Positions 20,635 through 29,180 are shown, counted from the stretch's first letter. The stretch is DNA of 64,000 bases from Streptantibioticus cattleyicolor NRRL 8057 = DSM 46488 (GCF_000240165.1 NC_017586.1:3348001-3412000), one strand, 5' to 3'. The notes: generated by a model not told the origin, from the sequence alone. A program made the numbers and translations.

Positions 20635-20666
20635 GGCCCGGCCCGGCCCGGCCCGGCCCGGCCCGG
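20635..20666. repeat. Six tandem GGCCC units
   Basis: A pure pentanucleotide tract (GGCCC x6 plus GG) starts 5 bp after the cydDC stop. It is prone to slippage and may form strong secondary structure. Confidence 0.85.
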
Positions 20667-20812
20667 TAAGGGTTGCGGGCGGGTGAACGGGGGGCGCGGG
20701 AGGGCGTGCGGGGTGGGTGGTCGGCGGGTGGGGTGTTGCTGAGGCGCACGGGGGCGTTGTGGGGGCGTACGGAGACTTGCGCGCCGGAGTGTGCGCCGGG
20801 CGTTTCCGGGGT

Positions 20813-20840
20813 GGCTGAGGTGGAACGTTTCGCCTCAGCC
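20813..20840. terminator. Terminator between convergent cydDC and HAD genes
   Basis: GGCTGAGG (20813-20820) pairs perfectly with CCTCAGCC (20833-20840) around a 12-nt loop. The gap of 256 bp otherwise holds only G-rich sequence and, next to the HAD stop, AGCGGGCTC repeats. Confidence 0.5.
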
Positions 20841-20886
20841 GTCGGCCCGGTCGACTCCGCCGGCCTCGTCAGCGGGCTCAGCGGGC

Positions 20887-21759
20887 TCAGCGGGCCAGGA
20901 TCTCCTCGATGGCCTGGGCCACGCCGTCCTCCTCGTTGGCCGCCGTGTGGTGCGTGGTGGCCGCCAGCACGTCGGGGTGGGCGTTGGCGACCGCGTAGGA
21001 GGTGCCCGCCCAGCCGAGCATCTCCAGGTCGTTCGGCATGTCACCGAAGGCGACCACCTCGTCGGCGCCGATGCCGCGATCGGCGCAGCAGCGGGCCAGC
21101 GTGGTCGCCTTGCTCACCCCTCGGCCGCTGATCTCCAGCAGCGCGGACGGGCTCGACCGGGTGAACTCCGCGTGGTCACCGGCGGCGTTCCGTGCGGTGG
21201 CCAGGAAGACGTCCGGGTCGGCCGAGGCGTGCTTGGCCAGCAGCTTCAGCACCGGCTCCGCCGGGCGCGCGGCCAGCAACTCCTCCGCCGGGCCGACCAT
21301 CGAGTCCGGTTCGGCCCACAGCGCGTCGTACTCGGGCTCGTACTGGAAGCTCCCGGTGCGCTCGATCGCGAAGCAGGCCCCGGGGACGGCCGTCCGCAAC
21401 GTCTCGACGACCGCGCGGGCATCCTCGACACGCAGCGGGTACGCGGCCAGCAGCCGCTCCCGGTGCAGGTCGTAGACGCCGGCCCCGTTGGCGCAGATGG
21501 CCACGCCGTGGCGGGCGGTGTGCTCGGCGACCACGTCCATCCAGCGGGCCGGGCGCCCGGTGACGAAGAACACCTCGATACCGGCCTCCTCGGCCGCCGC
21601 CAGGGCGGCCACGGTGCGCGCGGAAACGGTCTTGTCGTCCCGCAGCAACGTTCCGTCCAGGTCGGTCGCGATCAGCCGGGGCTTGGGCGGCTCGGACCGC
21701 CCGGCGGCATCCCGCGGGGTGTGTCGAGGCGTCGGACAGGTCGAGGTCACGGGGACCAT
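20887..21759 (-). CDS. HAD-superfamily (Cof-type) phosphatase
   Basis: A 290-residue Cof/subfamily IIB HAD hydrolase. Motif I is DLDGTLLRDD with nucleophile and acid Asp; motif II is the T of FVTGRP; motif III is the Lys of GVSKATTL; motif IV is AFGDMPNDLEML. The large cap domain between motifs II and III (residues 95-200) fits sugar phosphates, phosphoglycolate or FMN-like substrates, not resolvable by sequence. The start is ATG 21759; no ribosome site is seen, so it may be leaderless or start at GTG 21750. It is divergent from the LLM oxidoreductase across the repeat array. Confidence 0.9.
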   Translation of the reverse strand: MVPVTSTCPTPRHTPRDAAGRSEPPKPRLIATDLDGTLLRDDKTVSARTVAALAAAEEAGIEVFFVTGRPARWMDVVAEHTARHGVAICANGAGVYDLHRERLLAAYPLRVEDARAVVETLRTAVPGACFAIERTGSFQYEPEYDALWAEPDSMVGPAEELLAARPAEPVLKLLAKHASADPDVFLATARNAAGDHAEFTRSSPSALLEISGRGVSKATTLARCCADRGIGADEVVAFGDMPNDLEMLGWAGTSYAVANAHPDVLAATTHHTAANEEDGVAQAIEEILAR

Positions 21760-21804
21760 ACTGACGCAACGAGGTGCACAGGTGTGCGGTCGGGGCGCGA
21801 GGGG

Positions 21805-22470
21805 GTGACCGCGCGCCGGGCGGCGCCGGGGTTTTCGCGGTGGTGCCGTAGGTGCTTCCGGGGCGGCGGGGGCGGGTGGGGTTGGGCCTGGTGGTCAGGG
21901 TGCTGGGGCTTCGGTCCGGTCCGGGAGGCGGCGCCGCGATGGCGTGCCCGTACCGTTCTCGCGGGGCGGTCACGGTGCGTATGCCGCTGTTCCGGTGCGT
22001 CACTCCGGAAGGCGTGGCCGGTCAGGGGCGTGAAGAGTGATCTTGCGCGGGGGCCGCGCCGAGGTTTTCGTGGTGGTGCCGTAGGTGCTCCCGGGGCGGC
22101 GGGGCGTGGGGGTTGGGCCCGGCGATCATGGCACTCGGGCCTCCGTTCCGGCCGCAGGAGACGGCGCCGCGTTGGCGTGCCCCGTACCGTCCTCGCGGGG
22201 CGGTCACGGTACGTATGCCGTCGTTCCCGGGCGTCACTCCGGCAGGCATGGCCGGTCAGGGGCGTGAAGCGGGTGACCGCGCGCCGGGGCCCCGAGGGTT
22301 TCCCGGTAGTGCCCCTGGGGCGCGGCGCCGGGCTCGGGGGTTATGGCGCTCGGCCTCCGTCGCGGTCCGCTGGAGACGGCTCCCCGTGCCGTCCTCGCGG
22401 GGCGGTCACGGCGCGCACGCCGCCGTTCCGGCGGCGTCACCCGGCAGGCGTGGCCGGTCAGGGGGCTGAT
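21805..22470. repeat. Three tandem ~235-bp diverged repeats with a conserved hairpin
   Basis: Three head-to-tail copies fill most of the 765-bp gap: unit 1 at 21805-22036 (232 bp), unit 2 at 22037-22272 (236 bp), unit 3 at 22273-22470 (about 198 bp, internal deletion). Each begins GTGA-c/t-C, contains the block CTCGCGGGGCGGTCACGG, and ends near GGCCGGTCAGGGG. A hairpin with a 15-nt loop is kept in all three: GTACCGT/ACGGTGC (21950-21978), GTACCGT/ACGGTAC (22184-22212), GTGCCGT/ACGGCGC (22386-22414). Base changes in the arms are compensatory. Readings through it are frame-inconsistent, so it looks non-coding. Confidence 0.8.
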
Positions 22471-22524
22471 CGCGGAGCCGTGGTCTTTTCCGCGCCGTCC
22501 GAGGGGGAACGTACGCTCGGGGGC

Positions 22525-23415
22525 ATGCGACTGAGCACTGTGATCCTTCCCGTCCACCCCTGGCAGCGGGGGCGGGAGCTGTGGACGGGGGCCGAGCAGC
22601 TCGGGTTCCACGCCGCGTACACCTACGACCACCTGTCGTGGCGGTCGTTCCGGGACGGGCCGTGGTACGGCGCGCTGCCGACCTTGACCGCGGCCGCCGG
22701 GGTCACCTCCACTCTGCGGCTGGGCACGCTGGTCACCTCGCCGAACTTCCGGCACCCGGTGACGCTCGCCAAGGAACTGATCACCCTGGACGACATCAGC
22801 GGCGGACGGATCACGCTCGGCATCGGCGCCGGCGGCTCCGGCTTCGACGCCACCGCGCTCGGTCAGGAGGCGTGGACGCCCCGGGAGCGCGCCGACCGGT
22901 TCGGGGAGTTCCTGCCGCTGCTCGACCGGCTGCTGACCGAGGACGTGGTCTCCGCCGAGGGCACCTACTACCCGGCCCACGAGGTCCGCAACATCCCCGG
23001 CTGCGTGCAGCGCCCCCGGCTGCCGTTCGCGGTGGCGGCCACCGGTCCGCGCGGCCTGCGCCTCGCCGCCCGGTACGGCCAGGCGTGGGTGACCTACGGC
23101 GACCCGCGCGGCCCCCGCGACGTGGCCGTGGAGGACTGCCCCGGGGTGATCCGCGCCCAGCTCGGCAAGCTGGAGGCGGCCTGCGCCGAGGAAGGGCGCG
23201 ACCCGGCCGGGATCGACCGCGTCCTCCTCCAGGGCTCGACCCGGGAACGCCCGCTGGAATCCGTGGACGCCTTCGTGGACTACGCCGGCCGCTACGCGGA
23301 ACTGGGCATCACCGAGATCGTCCTGCACTGGCCGATCCCCGACTCGGTGTACGCCGCCGACCTGGCGGTCTTCGAGAAGATCGCCGTCGACGGTCTGGCG
23401 CAGCTGAACGGCTGA
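22525..23415 (+). CDS. LLM-class F420-dependent oxidoreductase
   Basis: A 296-residue TIM-barrel oxidoreductase of the luciferase-like family. Family features are the short barrel start MRLSTVILPVHPW, the TYDHLSW segment, LRLGTLVTSPNFRHPVTLAKE, the glycine-rich GRITLGIGAGGSGFDA and the C-terminal block ELGITEIVLHWP. Members use F420 or FMN to reduce diverse small molecules; the substrate is unknown. ATG 22525 comes right after CTCGGGGGC, so initiation may be leaderless or weak. The very long in-frame reading from 20791 runs through the HAD antisense strand and the repeat array and is rejected. It faces the next gene convergently with a 16-bp gap. Confidence 0.9.
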   Translation: MRLSTVILPVHPWQRGRELWTGAEQLGFHAAYTYDHLSWRSFRDGPWYGALPTLTAAAGVTSTLRLGTLVTSPNFRHPVTLAKELITLDDISGGRITLGIGAGGSGFDATALGQEAWTPRERADRFGEFLPLLDRLLTEDVVSAEGTYYPAHEVRNIPGCVQRPRLPFAVAATGPRGLRLAARYGQAWVTYGDPRGPRDVAVEDCPGVIRAQLGKLEAACAEEGRDPAGIDRVLLQGSTRERPLESVDAFVDYAGRYAELGITEIVLHWPIPDSVYAADLAVFEKIAVDGLAQLNG

Positions 23416-23431
23416 CCTCCAACGGCGCCCC

Positions 23432-23827
23432 TCAGCGGATCCGGCTGCCGAGCCAGCGGTTCAGCGGCCCGAATATCGTCTCCTTGTACGTCTCGTCGCC
23501 GGGCAGCGGCACCACGAGCTGCTGCCGCGGCGGCCAGAAGCCCACCTTGACGTGGGCGAGGCCGCGGTAGAGCACGCTGAGGAAGGCGGGCACCGAGTCC
23601 CACGGGACGTCGTGGAACGGCACGCCCTCCACCGTGATCAGCGCGTCGCCCTCCGAGAACAGCTCGACGCTGACCCGGGGCGATCCGCCGAGTTCGCAGA
23701 ACGCCTCGTGCGGGAGGCTCCCGTCGGGGTCGGTCACCGCGAACGCCCCCGCCGACAGGCGGCGCCCCGACCGGTCGGCGCCGATGTCGTGGGTGACCTC
23801 CACCTCCCGCGCGTACTCGGCGGCCAC
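23432..23827 (-). CDS. Hypothetical protein with an in-frame stop near its natural start
   Basis: The open part from GTG 23827 encodes 131 residues (MAAEYAREVEVTHDIGADRS to RWLGSRIR), a compact alpha/beta protein with a Pro/Trp-rich middle, family unknown. The reading frame continues upstream as LASTEAAVEAVRAVAAEY, which looks like real protein. It reaches an ATG at 23879-23881 with a strong AAGGGGGA ribosome site, but codon 3 is TGA (23873-23875). Thus either translation restarts at GTG 23827 or CTG 23866, the stop is read through, or the gene is freshly damaged. GTG 23827 has no good ribosome site. Confidence 0.55.
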   Translation of the reverse strand: MAAEYAREVEVTHDIGADRSGRRLSAGAFAVTDPDGSLPHEAFCELGGSPRVSVELFSEGDALITVEGVPFHDVPWDSVPAFLSVLYRGLAHVKVGFWPPRQQLVVPLPGDETYKETIFGPLNRWLGSRIR

Positions 23828-23908
23828 CGCGCGTACCGCTTCGACGGCCGCCTCGGTGCTGGCCAGGCGTGGTCACGTCATGGTTCCCCCTTCGTCGTGG
23901 CGCCGCCC

Positions 23909-25027
23909 TCAGCTTCGTGCGCCCTCGTCGTCCTCATGGTGCGGTCGCGGCCGGCGGCCCGCCGCGGCGAGGTCGTCCATGGTGCGCGCCCGTACCTCCC
24001 GTTCGGCCGCCGCCGCGATGAACGCCGCCGTGTTCCGGGCGCCCACCAGTGCCCGCACCGAACGGACCGTCCCGGCGGGCAGCGCCACCGGCACGGTGTC
24101 CGGCACCCCCGATGCCCACGGCGGACCGGCGTCCCGCGCGCCGGGCCCGGCGACGGTCGCCGGGCCCGTGACGGTCGCGGGGCCGGCGAGGGCGGCCGGC
24201 AGCGGCAGGTCACCGAGGTGGCGCTGCACCATCCGGGTCGCCAACGTCCGCATGGCGCGCGCCAGTTCGGCGTCCATCGTCTGCTGGGCCAGCGGTCGCA
24301 GTCTGCGGACCAGGCCGGCCGCCTCAGTGGCCTCGTCCTCGGTCGGCGGGTGGTCCAGGTAGCGGTGGAAGACGTGCTCGGTGGTGAACTCCAGGAAGCG
24401 TTCGGCGATGTGCTCGACCTGGCCGCGCAGCTCCCGCAGATGCCCGGAGATCGCCGACAGCGGTACCCCGGCCGCGTACAGCTCGGCCGCCGCCGCCAGC
24501 TCCAGCGGGCTCGGCACCAGGAACTCCGCCGCGTCGGCCGCCGCGCCCCCCTCCTCGGCCCCGGGCTCCGTCACGGGTTCGAGCACGCCCAGCTCGACGG
24601 CCTCGGCGATCGCCCCGTCGTCGGCGACCCCGCCGAACCGCGCTATCAGATCCGCGCGGCCGATCCTGGCCGGCCGTTCGTCCGACCAGGGCCGGTCCAC
24701 CTCGCTGACCAGGCCCAGTACCCCGCCGAGCCCGGTGCCCGCGTCCCACGCCTCCAGCAGCTCCTTGATGCTGGCCAGGGTGTAGCCGCGTTCCAGCAGC
24801 TCGCCGATCTGCCGCAGCCGGGCCAGGTGCTCGGCGCCGTAGACGTTGGCCCGGCCCCGCCGCTCCGGCTTGGGCAGCAGCCCGCGGTCCTGGTAGGCGC
24901 GGATGGTGCGCACCGTGGTGCCGCTGGCGTGTGCCAGGTCCTCGATCCGGTAGTCCGGCCGCGCGGCCGGTGCGGCGGTCCGCGGCGCCCTCCCGGGAAC
25001 GTTCCCGGGCACCGTGTCCTCGGCCAC
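23909..25027 (-). CDS. MerR-family transcriptional regulator, long form
   Basis: A 372-residue regulator. The winged helix-turn-helix near residues 25-95 is clear: YRIEDLAHASGTTVRTIRAY, QDRGLLPKPERRGRANVYGA, HLARLRQIGELLERGYTLASIKELL. The ~270-residue C-terminal part is alpha-helical without cysteines typical of metal sensors, so the ligand is probably organic. A GPATVTGPATVAGPGA repeat lies near residue 285. It starts at GTG 25025-25027 behind AAAGGAGG. It is the last gene of a minus-strand cluster of hydrolases (120 bp after the metal-dependent hydrolase), which it may control. Confidence 0.88.
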   Translation of the reverse strand: MAEDTVPGNVPGRAPRTAAPAARPDYRIEDLAHASGTTVRTIRAYQDRGLLPKPERRGRANVYGAEHLARLRQIGELLERGYTLASIKELLEAWDAGTGLGGVLGLVSEVDRPWSDERPARIGRADLIARFGGVADDGAIAEAVELGVLEPVTEPGAEEGGAAADAAEFLVPSPLELAAAAELYAAGVPLSAISGHLRELRGQVEHIAERFLEFTTEHVFHRYLDHPPTEDEATEAAGLVRRLRPLAQQTMDAELARAMRTLATRMVQRHLGDLPLPAALAGPATVTGPATVAGPGARDAGPPWASGVPDTVPVALPAGTVRSVRALVGARNTAAFIAAAAEREVRARTMDDLAAAGRRPRPHHEDDEGARS

Positions 25028-25147
25028 GACGGCCTCCTTTCCCTCGGCGCCCGAAGCCTTCCGTCGCTCCGGTGCGCCGCACTCGCCTTCGCGGCCGTCA
25101 CGTCCCGGGCCGGACCGGACCGGTTCCCCGGCACCTGCCGCGGTGTC

Positions 25148-26056
25148 CTACGAGACGGCCGCCCGGGCCACCGCGCCGGCCGCCGCCCGCGCGGCTGGGG
25201 ACGTGGCCAGGTAGGCGACGGCGTTGCGCAACGACCCCTCCTGGGAGGGATGGTACGACCGCCGCAGGTAGCGGGGGATCGCCGCGCCCAGCTCGCCCCA
25301 GGTCGGCAGCAGTCCCTTGCGGACCGCCTTGTTGTGCTCACGCAGCGTGTACCCGAGCCGGCCCCGCAACTGCGGATCGTGGCGTATGAGGTACGCCGCG
25401 CCGAACGCCCACAGCCACAGCAGCACGGGTGCGGTGACCGCCATGCCGTACACCCGGCGCAGATAACGCGGCAGGCCGCTGCCGCCGGCGTGCTGGTACA
25501 TGTCGAACGCGACCGCCCGGTGCTCGACCTCCTCGGCGCCGTGCCAGCGCAGCAGGTCCAGCATGACGGCGTCGGGGTCGGCCCGGTCCAGGCCGTCGGC
25601 GCGCAGTATCCAGTCGCCGAGCACCGCGGTGAACTGCTCTATCGCCGCTATCAGCGACAGCCGGAAGCGCAGCCACTCACGCCGCGACAACGGCAGCCCG
25701 GCGGGCGGTTCGTCACCGAGCAGCACGTCGAACATCCAGTCCACGTGCCGGGTGTAGGGGTGGGTGTCCAGGCCCTGCTCGGCCAGGTGGTCCAGGACGT
25801 AGGAGTGCTGGACGCTGTGGGTGGCCTCCTGGCCCATGAACCCCTTGACGTCGCCCAGCAGTTCGGGGTCGGTGACCAGCGGCAGCGCCTCCTTGAAGAC
25901 CTTGACGAACCACCGCTCACCGGCCGGCAGCAGCAGGTGCAGGACGTTGATGACATGGGTGGCGACGGGCTCGTCCGGGATCCAGTGCAGCGGGGTGTCC
26001 CGCCAGTCGAACGAGACACGGCGCGGCCTTATCGGGTACGGGGTCGGGGTGTGCAT
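25148..26056 (-). CDS. Metal-dependent hydrolase family protein (COG3687/PF10118-like)
   Basis: A 302-residue mostly helical protein. Carboxylate and histidine pairs typical of a di-metal four-helix bundle are seen: FMGQEATHSVQH near residue 78, and WHGAEEVEHRAVAFD near residue 175. The N-terminus RRVSFDWRDTPLHWIPDEP fits the family annotated as predicted metal-dependent hydrolase; biochemical activity is essentially unknown and some members resemble ferritin-like oxygenases. It starts at ATG 26056, 49 bp after the upstream fusion gene, so co-transcription is likely. The neighbours suggest a role in lipid or xenobiotic turnover, which is inference. Confidence 0.75.
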   Translation of the reverse strand: MHTPTPYPIRPRRVSFDWRDTPLHWIPDEPVATHVINVLHLLLPAGERWFVKVFKEALPLVTDPELLGDVKGFMGQEATHSVQHSYVLDHLAEQGLDTHPYTRHVDWMFDVLLGDEPPAGLPLSRREWLRFRLSLIAAIEQFTAVLGDWILRADGLDRADPDAVMLDLLRWHGAEEVEHRAVAFDMYQHAGGSGLPRYLRRVYGMAVTAPVLLWLWAFGAAYLIRHDPQLRGRLGYTLREHNKAVRKGLLPTWGELGAAIPRYLRRSYHPSQEGSLRNAVAYLATSPAARAAAGAVARAAVS

Positions 26057-26105
26057 GGCGGACGGTCCTTCTCGTGTCGGGCTCGGTACCGTGCGGGCGG
26101 GCGGA

Positions 26106-28007
26106 TCACAGCGGCGGGTCGAGCCGGGCCAGCGCCCGGATGGCGGCGGGGGAGAGCCGGGAGAGCAGCCGGGCGCCGCGGGCCTCGGGGGTGACCGGGA
26201 CGACGGCGGTGTTGTCGAGCACCCCGCGCAGCAGGGCGGCGGCCACCTTCTCCGGCGGGTAGGCGCGTATGCGGTACAGCCGGGAGGACTTGGCCCGCAT
26301 GCGTTCCTGCTCCTGGTCGCTGACGCCGGTGAAGCGGGTGGTGGCGGTGATGTTGGTGTCGACCAGGCCGGGGCAGACCGCGGTGACCCCGATGCCGTGC
26401 GGCGCCAGTTCGGCCCGGAGGCATTCGCTGAGCATCAGCACCGCGGCCTTGGAGGTGCTGTAGGCGGGCAGGGTGCGGGAGGGCAGGTAGGCGGCGGCCG
26501 ACGCGGTGTTGACGATGTGCCCGCCCTGACCGCGTTCGGTCATCCGCTGTCCGAAGAGCCGGCAGCCGTGCAGGACGCCCCACAGGTTGACGTCGAGCAC
26601 CTTGCGCCAGTCGTCGGCGGTGGTGTCCAGGAAGGAGCCGGCCAGCCCGATCCCGGCGTTGTTGACGAGCACGTCGACCACGCCGTGGCTGTCGGTTACC
26701 CGGTCGGCGAGCTTCTCCATCGCCCGCTCGTCGGAGACGTCGGTGACCTCCGCCCAGGCTTCGGGGGCGCCCAGCAGCCGGGACAGCTCGGCCGTCCTGG
26801 CGGCCCCCTCCGGGTCCCGGTCGACGGCCACGATCCGCGCGCCCGCCTCGGCGAAGGCGTACGCGGTGGCCCGGCCGATCCCGCTGCCGGCGCCGGTGAC
26901 CAGGACGAGCTGTCCGGCGAACCGTTCGGCGGCGCGGGCCGTGAGCCGTTCGGCGGCCGACGTCCGGCTCCGCGCGCCGGGCCGGCCCGTGCGCCCGGCG
27001 CCGGACCCGGCCGGTGCCGTCTCCGTCGCGGCCCCGGTGGACGTCCCCTCGTGCGCATCGGCGAACTCGGCGATCCACGCGGCGAGTTGATCGGGCCGGG
27101 TGCGGGGGACCCAGTGCTTGGCGGACAGCGTCCGGCGGCGCAGCCCCGGCGCCCAGCGCTCCAGGTCGTCGTAGAGGCGTTCGGAGAGGAACAGGTCACC
27201 GGAGGGGGTGATCAGCTGCACGGGGACGTGGGCGTAGGCGTCCGGGCGCGGGCGGCGCAGCCGTTCCCGCACGTTGTCGCGGTAGAGCCAGGCGCCATGG
27301 GCCGCGTCCTGGCGCAGCGACGCGGTGGGGTAGCCGGCGTCCTCGGGGAGGCGTTCGACGCGGGCGAGCATCGCGGGCCACCGCCGCCCCAGCACGCCGC
27401 GCCACGCCAGCTCGGGGAGGACGGGGGTGTGCAGCGCGTAGACGTACCAGGAGCGGGCGCCCTGGCCGAGGAGCTGGGCGGTACGCCTCGGGGTCGGGCG
27501 GGCCACGCGTTCCTTGATCCAGTGGCCGAAGTGGTCGAGGCTCGGGCCGGACACGGAGGTGAAGGAGGCGATCCGGCCCTCGGTGCGGCGCACGGTGGCG
27601 AACTCCCAGCCCTGTACCGAGCCCCAGTCGTGGCCGACCAGGTGCACCGGGCGGTCGGGGCTGACCGCGTCGGCGACGGCGAGGAAGTCGTCGGTCAGCT
27701 TCTCCAGCCGGAACCCGCCGCGCAACGGCTCCGGCGCGCTGGACGCGCCGTGTCCGCGCACGTCGTACAGGACCACGTGGAAGCGGCCGGCGAGGCGGTC
27801 GGCCACCGGCTGCCAGACCTCCTTGCAGTCCGGGTAGCCGTGCACCAGGACCACGGTCGGCCGCGCCGGGTCCCCGTATTCGGTGACGCTCAGGTCGACC
27901 GTGCCGGAGCGTACGACGCGGTGGCGGCCGGTTGCCGGGGCCGTGGTGGACGCCTCGGTGCCGTTGTCGTGCCCGGTCATCTCTCCCCCTGTCGGACGGT
28001 GGGTCAT
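26106..28007 (-). CDS. EphD-like alpha/beta hydrolase - SDR fusion
   Basis: A 633-residue two-domain enzyme. Residues ~28-300 are an alpha/beta hydrolase with oxyanion-hole VLVHGYPD and nucleophile elbow VGHDWGS, the Asp type used by epoxide hydrolases and dehalogenases. After a ~45-residue Ala/Gly/Arg linker, residues ~355-630 are a short-chain dehydrogenase: VTGAGSGIGRA cofactor site, NNAG, and catalytic YSTSK. This order matches mycobacterial EphD. Chosen start ATG 28007 overlaps the stop of the M24 gene (ATGA), implying coupling; ATG 27980 with nearby AGGGGGAG is a possible alternative. It could hydrolyse and then oxidise or reduce one substrate; identity unknown. Confidence 0.85.
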   Translation of the reverse strand: MTHRPTGGEMTGHDNGTEASTTAPATGRHRVVRSGTVDLSVTEYGDPARPTVVLVHGYPDCKEVWQPVADRLAGRFHVVLYDVRGHGASSAPEPLRGGFRLEKLTDDFLAVADAVSPDRPVHLVGHDWGSVQGWEFATVRRTEGRIASFTSVSGPSLDHFGHWIKERVARPTPRRTAQLLGQGARSWYVYALHTPVLPELAWRGVLGRRWPAMLARVERLPEDAGYPTASLRQDAAHGAWLYRDNVRERLRRPRPDAYAHVPVQLITPSGDLFLSERLYDDLERWAPGLRRRTLSAKHWVPRTRPDQLAAWIAEFADAHEGTSTGAATETAPAGSGAGRTGRPGARSRTSAAERLTARAAERFAGQLVLVTGAGSGIGRATAYAFAEAGARIVAVDRDPEGAARTAELSRLLGAPEAWAEVTDVSDERAMEKLADRVTDSHGVVDVLVNNAGIGLAGSFLDTTADDWRKVLDVNLWGVLHGCRLFGQRMTERGQGGHIVNTASAAAYLPSRTLPAYSTSKAAVLMLSECLRAELAPHGIGVTAVCPGLVDTNITATTRFTGVSDQEQERMRAKSSRLYRIRAYPPEKVAAALLRGVLDNTAVVPVTPEARGARLLSRLSPAAIRALARLDPPL

Positions 28008-28906
28008 GCGGCGGTCCCGGTGGCGGCCCGGGAGGTGGCGGAGGGGTGCGCCCGCCACCGCTTGACGTGCGGAAGGTCGTCGTCGAGCCAGAAGGCGCTC
28101 TCCGCCGGGTCGGCCGAGTCGGTGACCACGAGGATCTCCTCGAACTTGGCGCCGATGCCGCGGAAGCCCAGGTGCGGCTCGACCGCCCACAGCCCGGGGT
28201 GCGGCGGGTGGTCCGACATCCGGTAGGGGCTCCACAGCGGTGACCAGCCCTCACGGTGGCCGCGCAGGGCGTCCTTGGCCAGCCCGCGCAGGCTCTGGGT
28301 GCCGAACCCGGCGACATGCGGTGACCAGCGGCGCTGCCGTACCCGGTCGACCTTGTGGGCGATGACGCCGAACGGGTAGGCCCGGTGCCGGTTGGTGTAA
28401 CCCTGCCGGGCCATCAGCCGGTCGACGTCCTCGTATATGTCGCGCAGCGAGCGGCGCTGCCGTACCTGTTCGAGTATCAGCTCGCGGTGGGCGCGCAGGT
28501 CGGCGAGGAGCCGGTCGTGCAGGGGATGGGGGCCGAGGCGGCCGGAGTAGCCGATGTCGGCGGTGAACCCGCCGTGCACGGGGGCCAGGTCGAGGATGAA
28601 CGGCATGCCCGGCTCCAGCCGGCGCGCGGTGGGGAAGAACTGCGTCGGCACCTTGAAGCCGGTGAACGCGGTGCGGTCGCCGAACCAGGCGAACGGCAGG
28701 TGGAACCAGTCGCGCACTCCGCGCCGGGCCGCGCACTCGCGGAGCGCGCGGGCGGCCTCCCGCTCCGTGACGCCCGGCCGGAGCCCGGCGGCGACCTCCT
28801 CGGCGCAGGCGTACGCCAGGCGCTGCACCTCCCTGAAGCCCGTGAGCTCCGCCGCGGACACCCGTCGCGCGCCGGGTGGTGCGCTCGTGGTCGGTCGAAT
28901 CCCCAT
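28004..28906 (-). CDS. M24-family metallopeptidase-like protein
   Basis: A 300-residue pita-bread-fold protein related to Xaa-Pro aminopeptidase and creatinase. The metal-ligand region is visible: DLAPVHGGFTADIGYSG near residue 105, FGVIAHKVD near residue 180, and WAVEPHLGFRGIGAKFEEIL near residue 250, which supplies the last His/Glu ligands. Length fits the catalytic domain alone, without the N-terminal domain of true prolidases. Its stop overlaps the next start by 4 nt, so it leads the minus-strand operon. The 274-bp upstream region carries the DnaA-like boxes. Possible dipeptidase or amidase; substrate unknown. Confidence 0.82.
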   Translation of the reverse strand: MGIRPTTSAPPGARRVSAAELTGFREVQRLAYACAEEVAAGLRPGVTEREAARALRECAARRGVRDWFHLPFAWFGDRTAFTGFKVPTQFFPTARRLEPGMPFILDLAPVHGGFTADIGYSGRLGPHPLHDRLLADLRAHRELILEQVRQRRSLRDIYEDVDRLMARQGYTNRHRAYPFGVIAHKVDRVRQRRWSPHVAGFGTQSLRGLAKDALRGHREGWSPLWSPYRMSDHPPHPGLWAVEPHLGFRGIGAKFEEILVVTDSADPAESAFWLDDDLPHVKRWRAHPSATSRAATGTAA

Positions 28907-29002
28907 CGCGCCGTCCCGTCCCCTCGGTCAGCCACTCCAGAACACTGACACCGATGAATGTGACAACGCTTCATGGCTGAGTCAAGGGGGTTGCGCGCAG
29001 CC

Positions 29003-29063
29003 TGTGGAAAACTCCCGTTTCGACGGCCGGTTCGACAACTCGCGCGAATTGCCCTGTGGATAA
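29003..29063. other. Two DnaA-box-like sequences
   Basis: TGTGGAAAA (29003-29011) and TGTGGATAA (29055-29063) lie in the same orientation 52 bp apart, in the divergent gap between the M24 gene and the ABC operon. The second is the exact complement of the E. coli box TTATCCACA; the Streptomyces preference is TTGTCCACA. They could titrate DnaA or mediate DnaA control of these promoters. Confidence 0.4.
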
Positions 29064-29180
29064 CCGAAGAAGGCCCCTTTTCCGGTGCCACCCTGAAAGC
29101 GCTACGCCCCAGGGCGGCACCGACCCCTACGGGACGTGCGACCCGAGGCGTAGACGCCAACGCAACCTGGGGGTGACGAC

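Noticed and set aside
22113-22469. Small open frames inside the three-copy repeat
   Set aside because: They are not kept in the same frame between copies and have no good ribosome site, so the repeat is treated as non-coding.
21805-22470. CRISPR-like array
   Set aside because: Units are ~235 bp, directly adjacent, without short identical repeats and unique spacers, and no cas gene is near.
23292-23876. Frame starting GTG ACC overlapping the small gene at 23432-23827
   Set aside because: Arg/Gly-rich shadow composition; it also runs into the convergent LLM gene. The other frame encodes normal protein.
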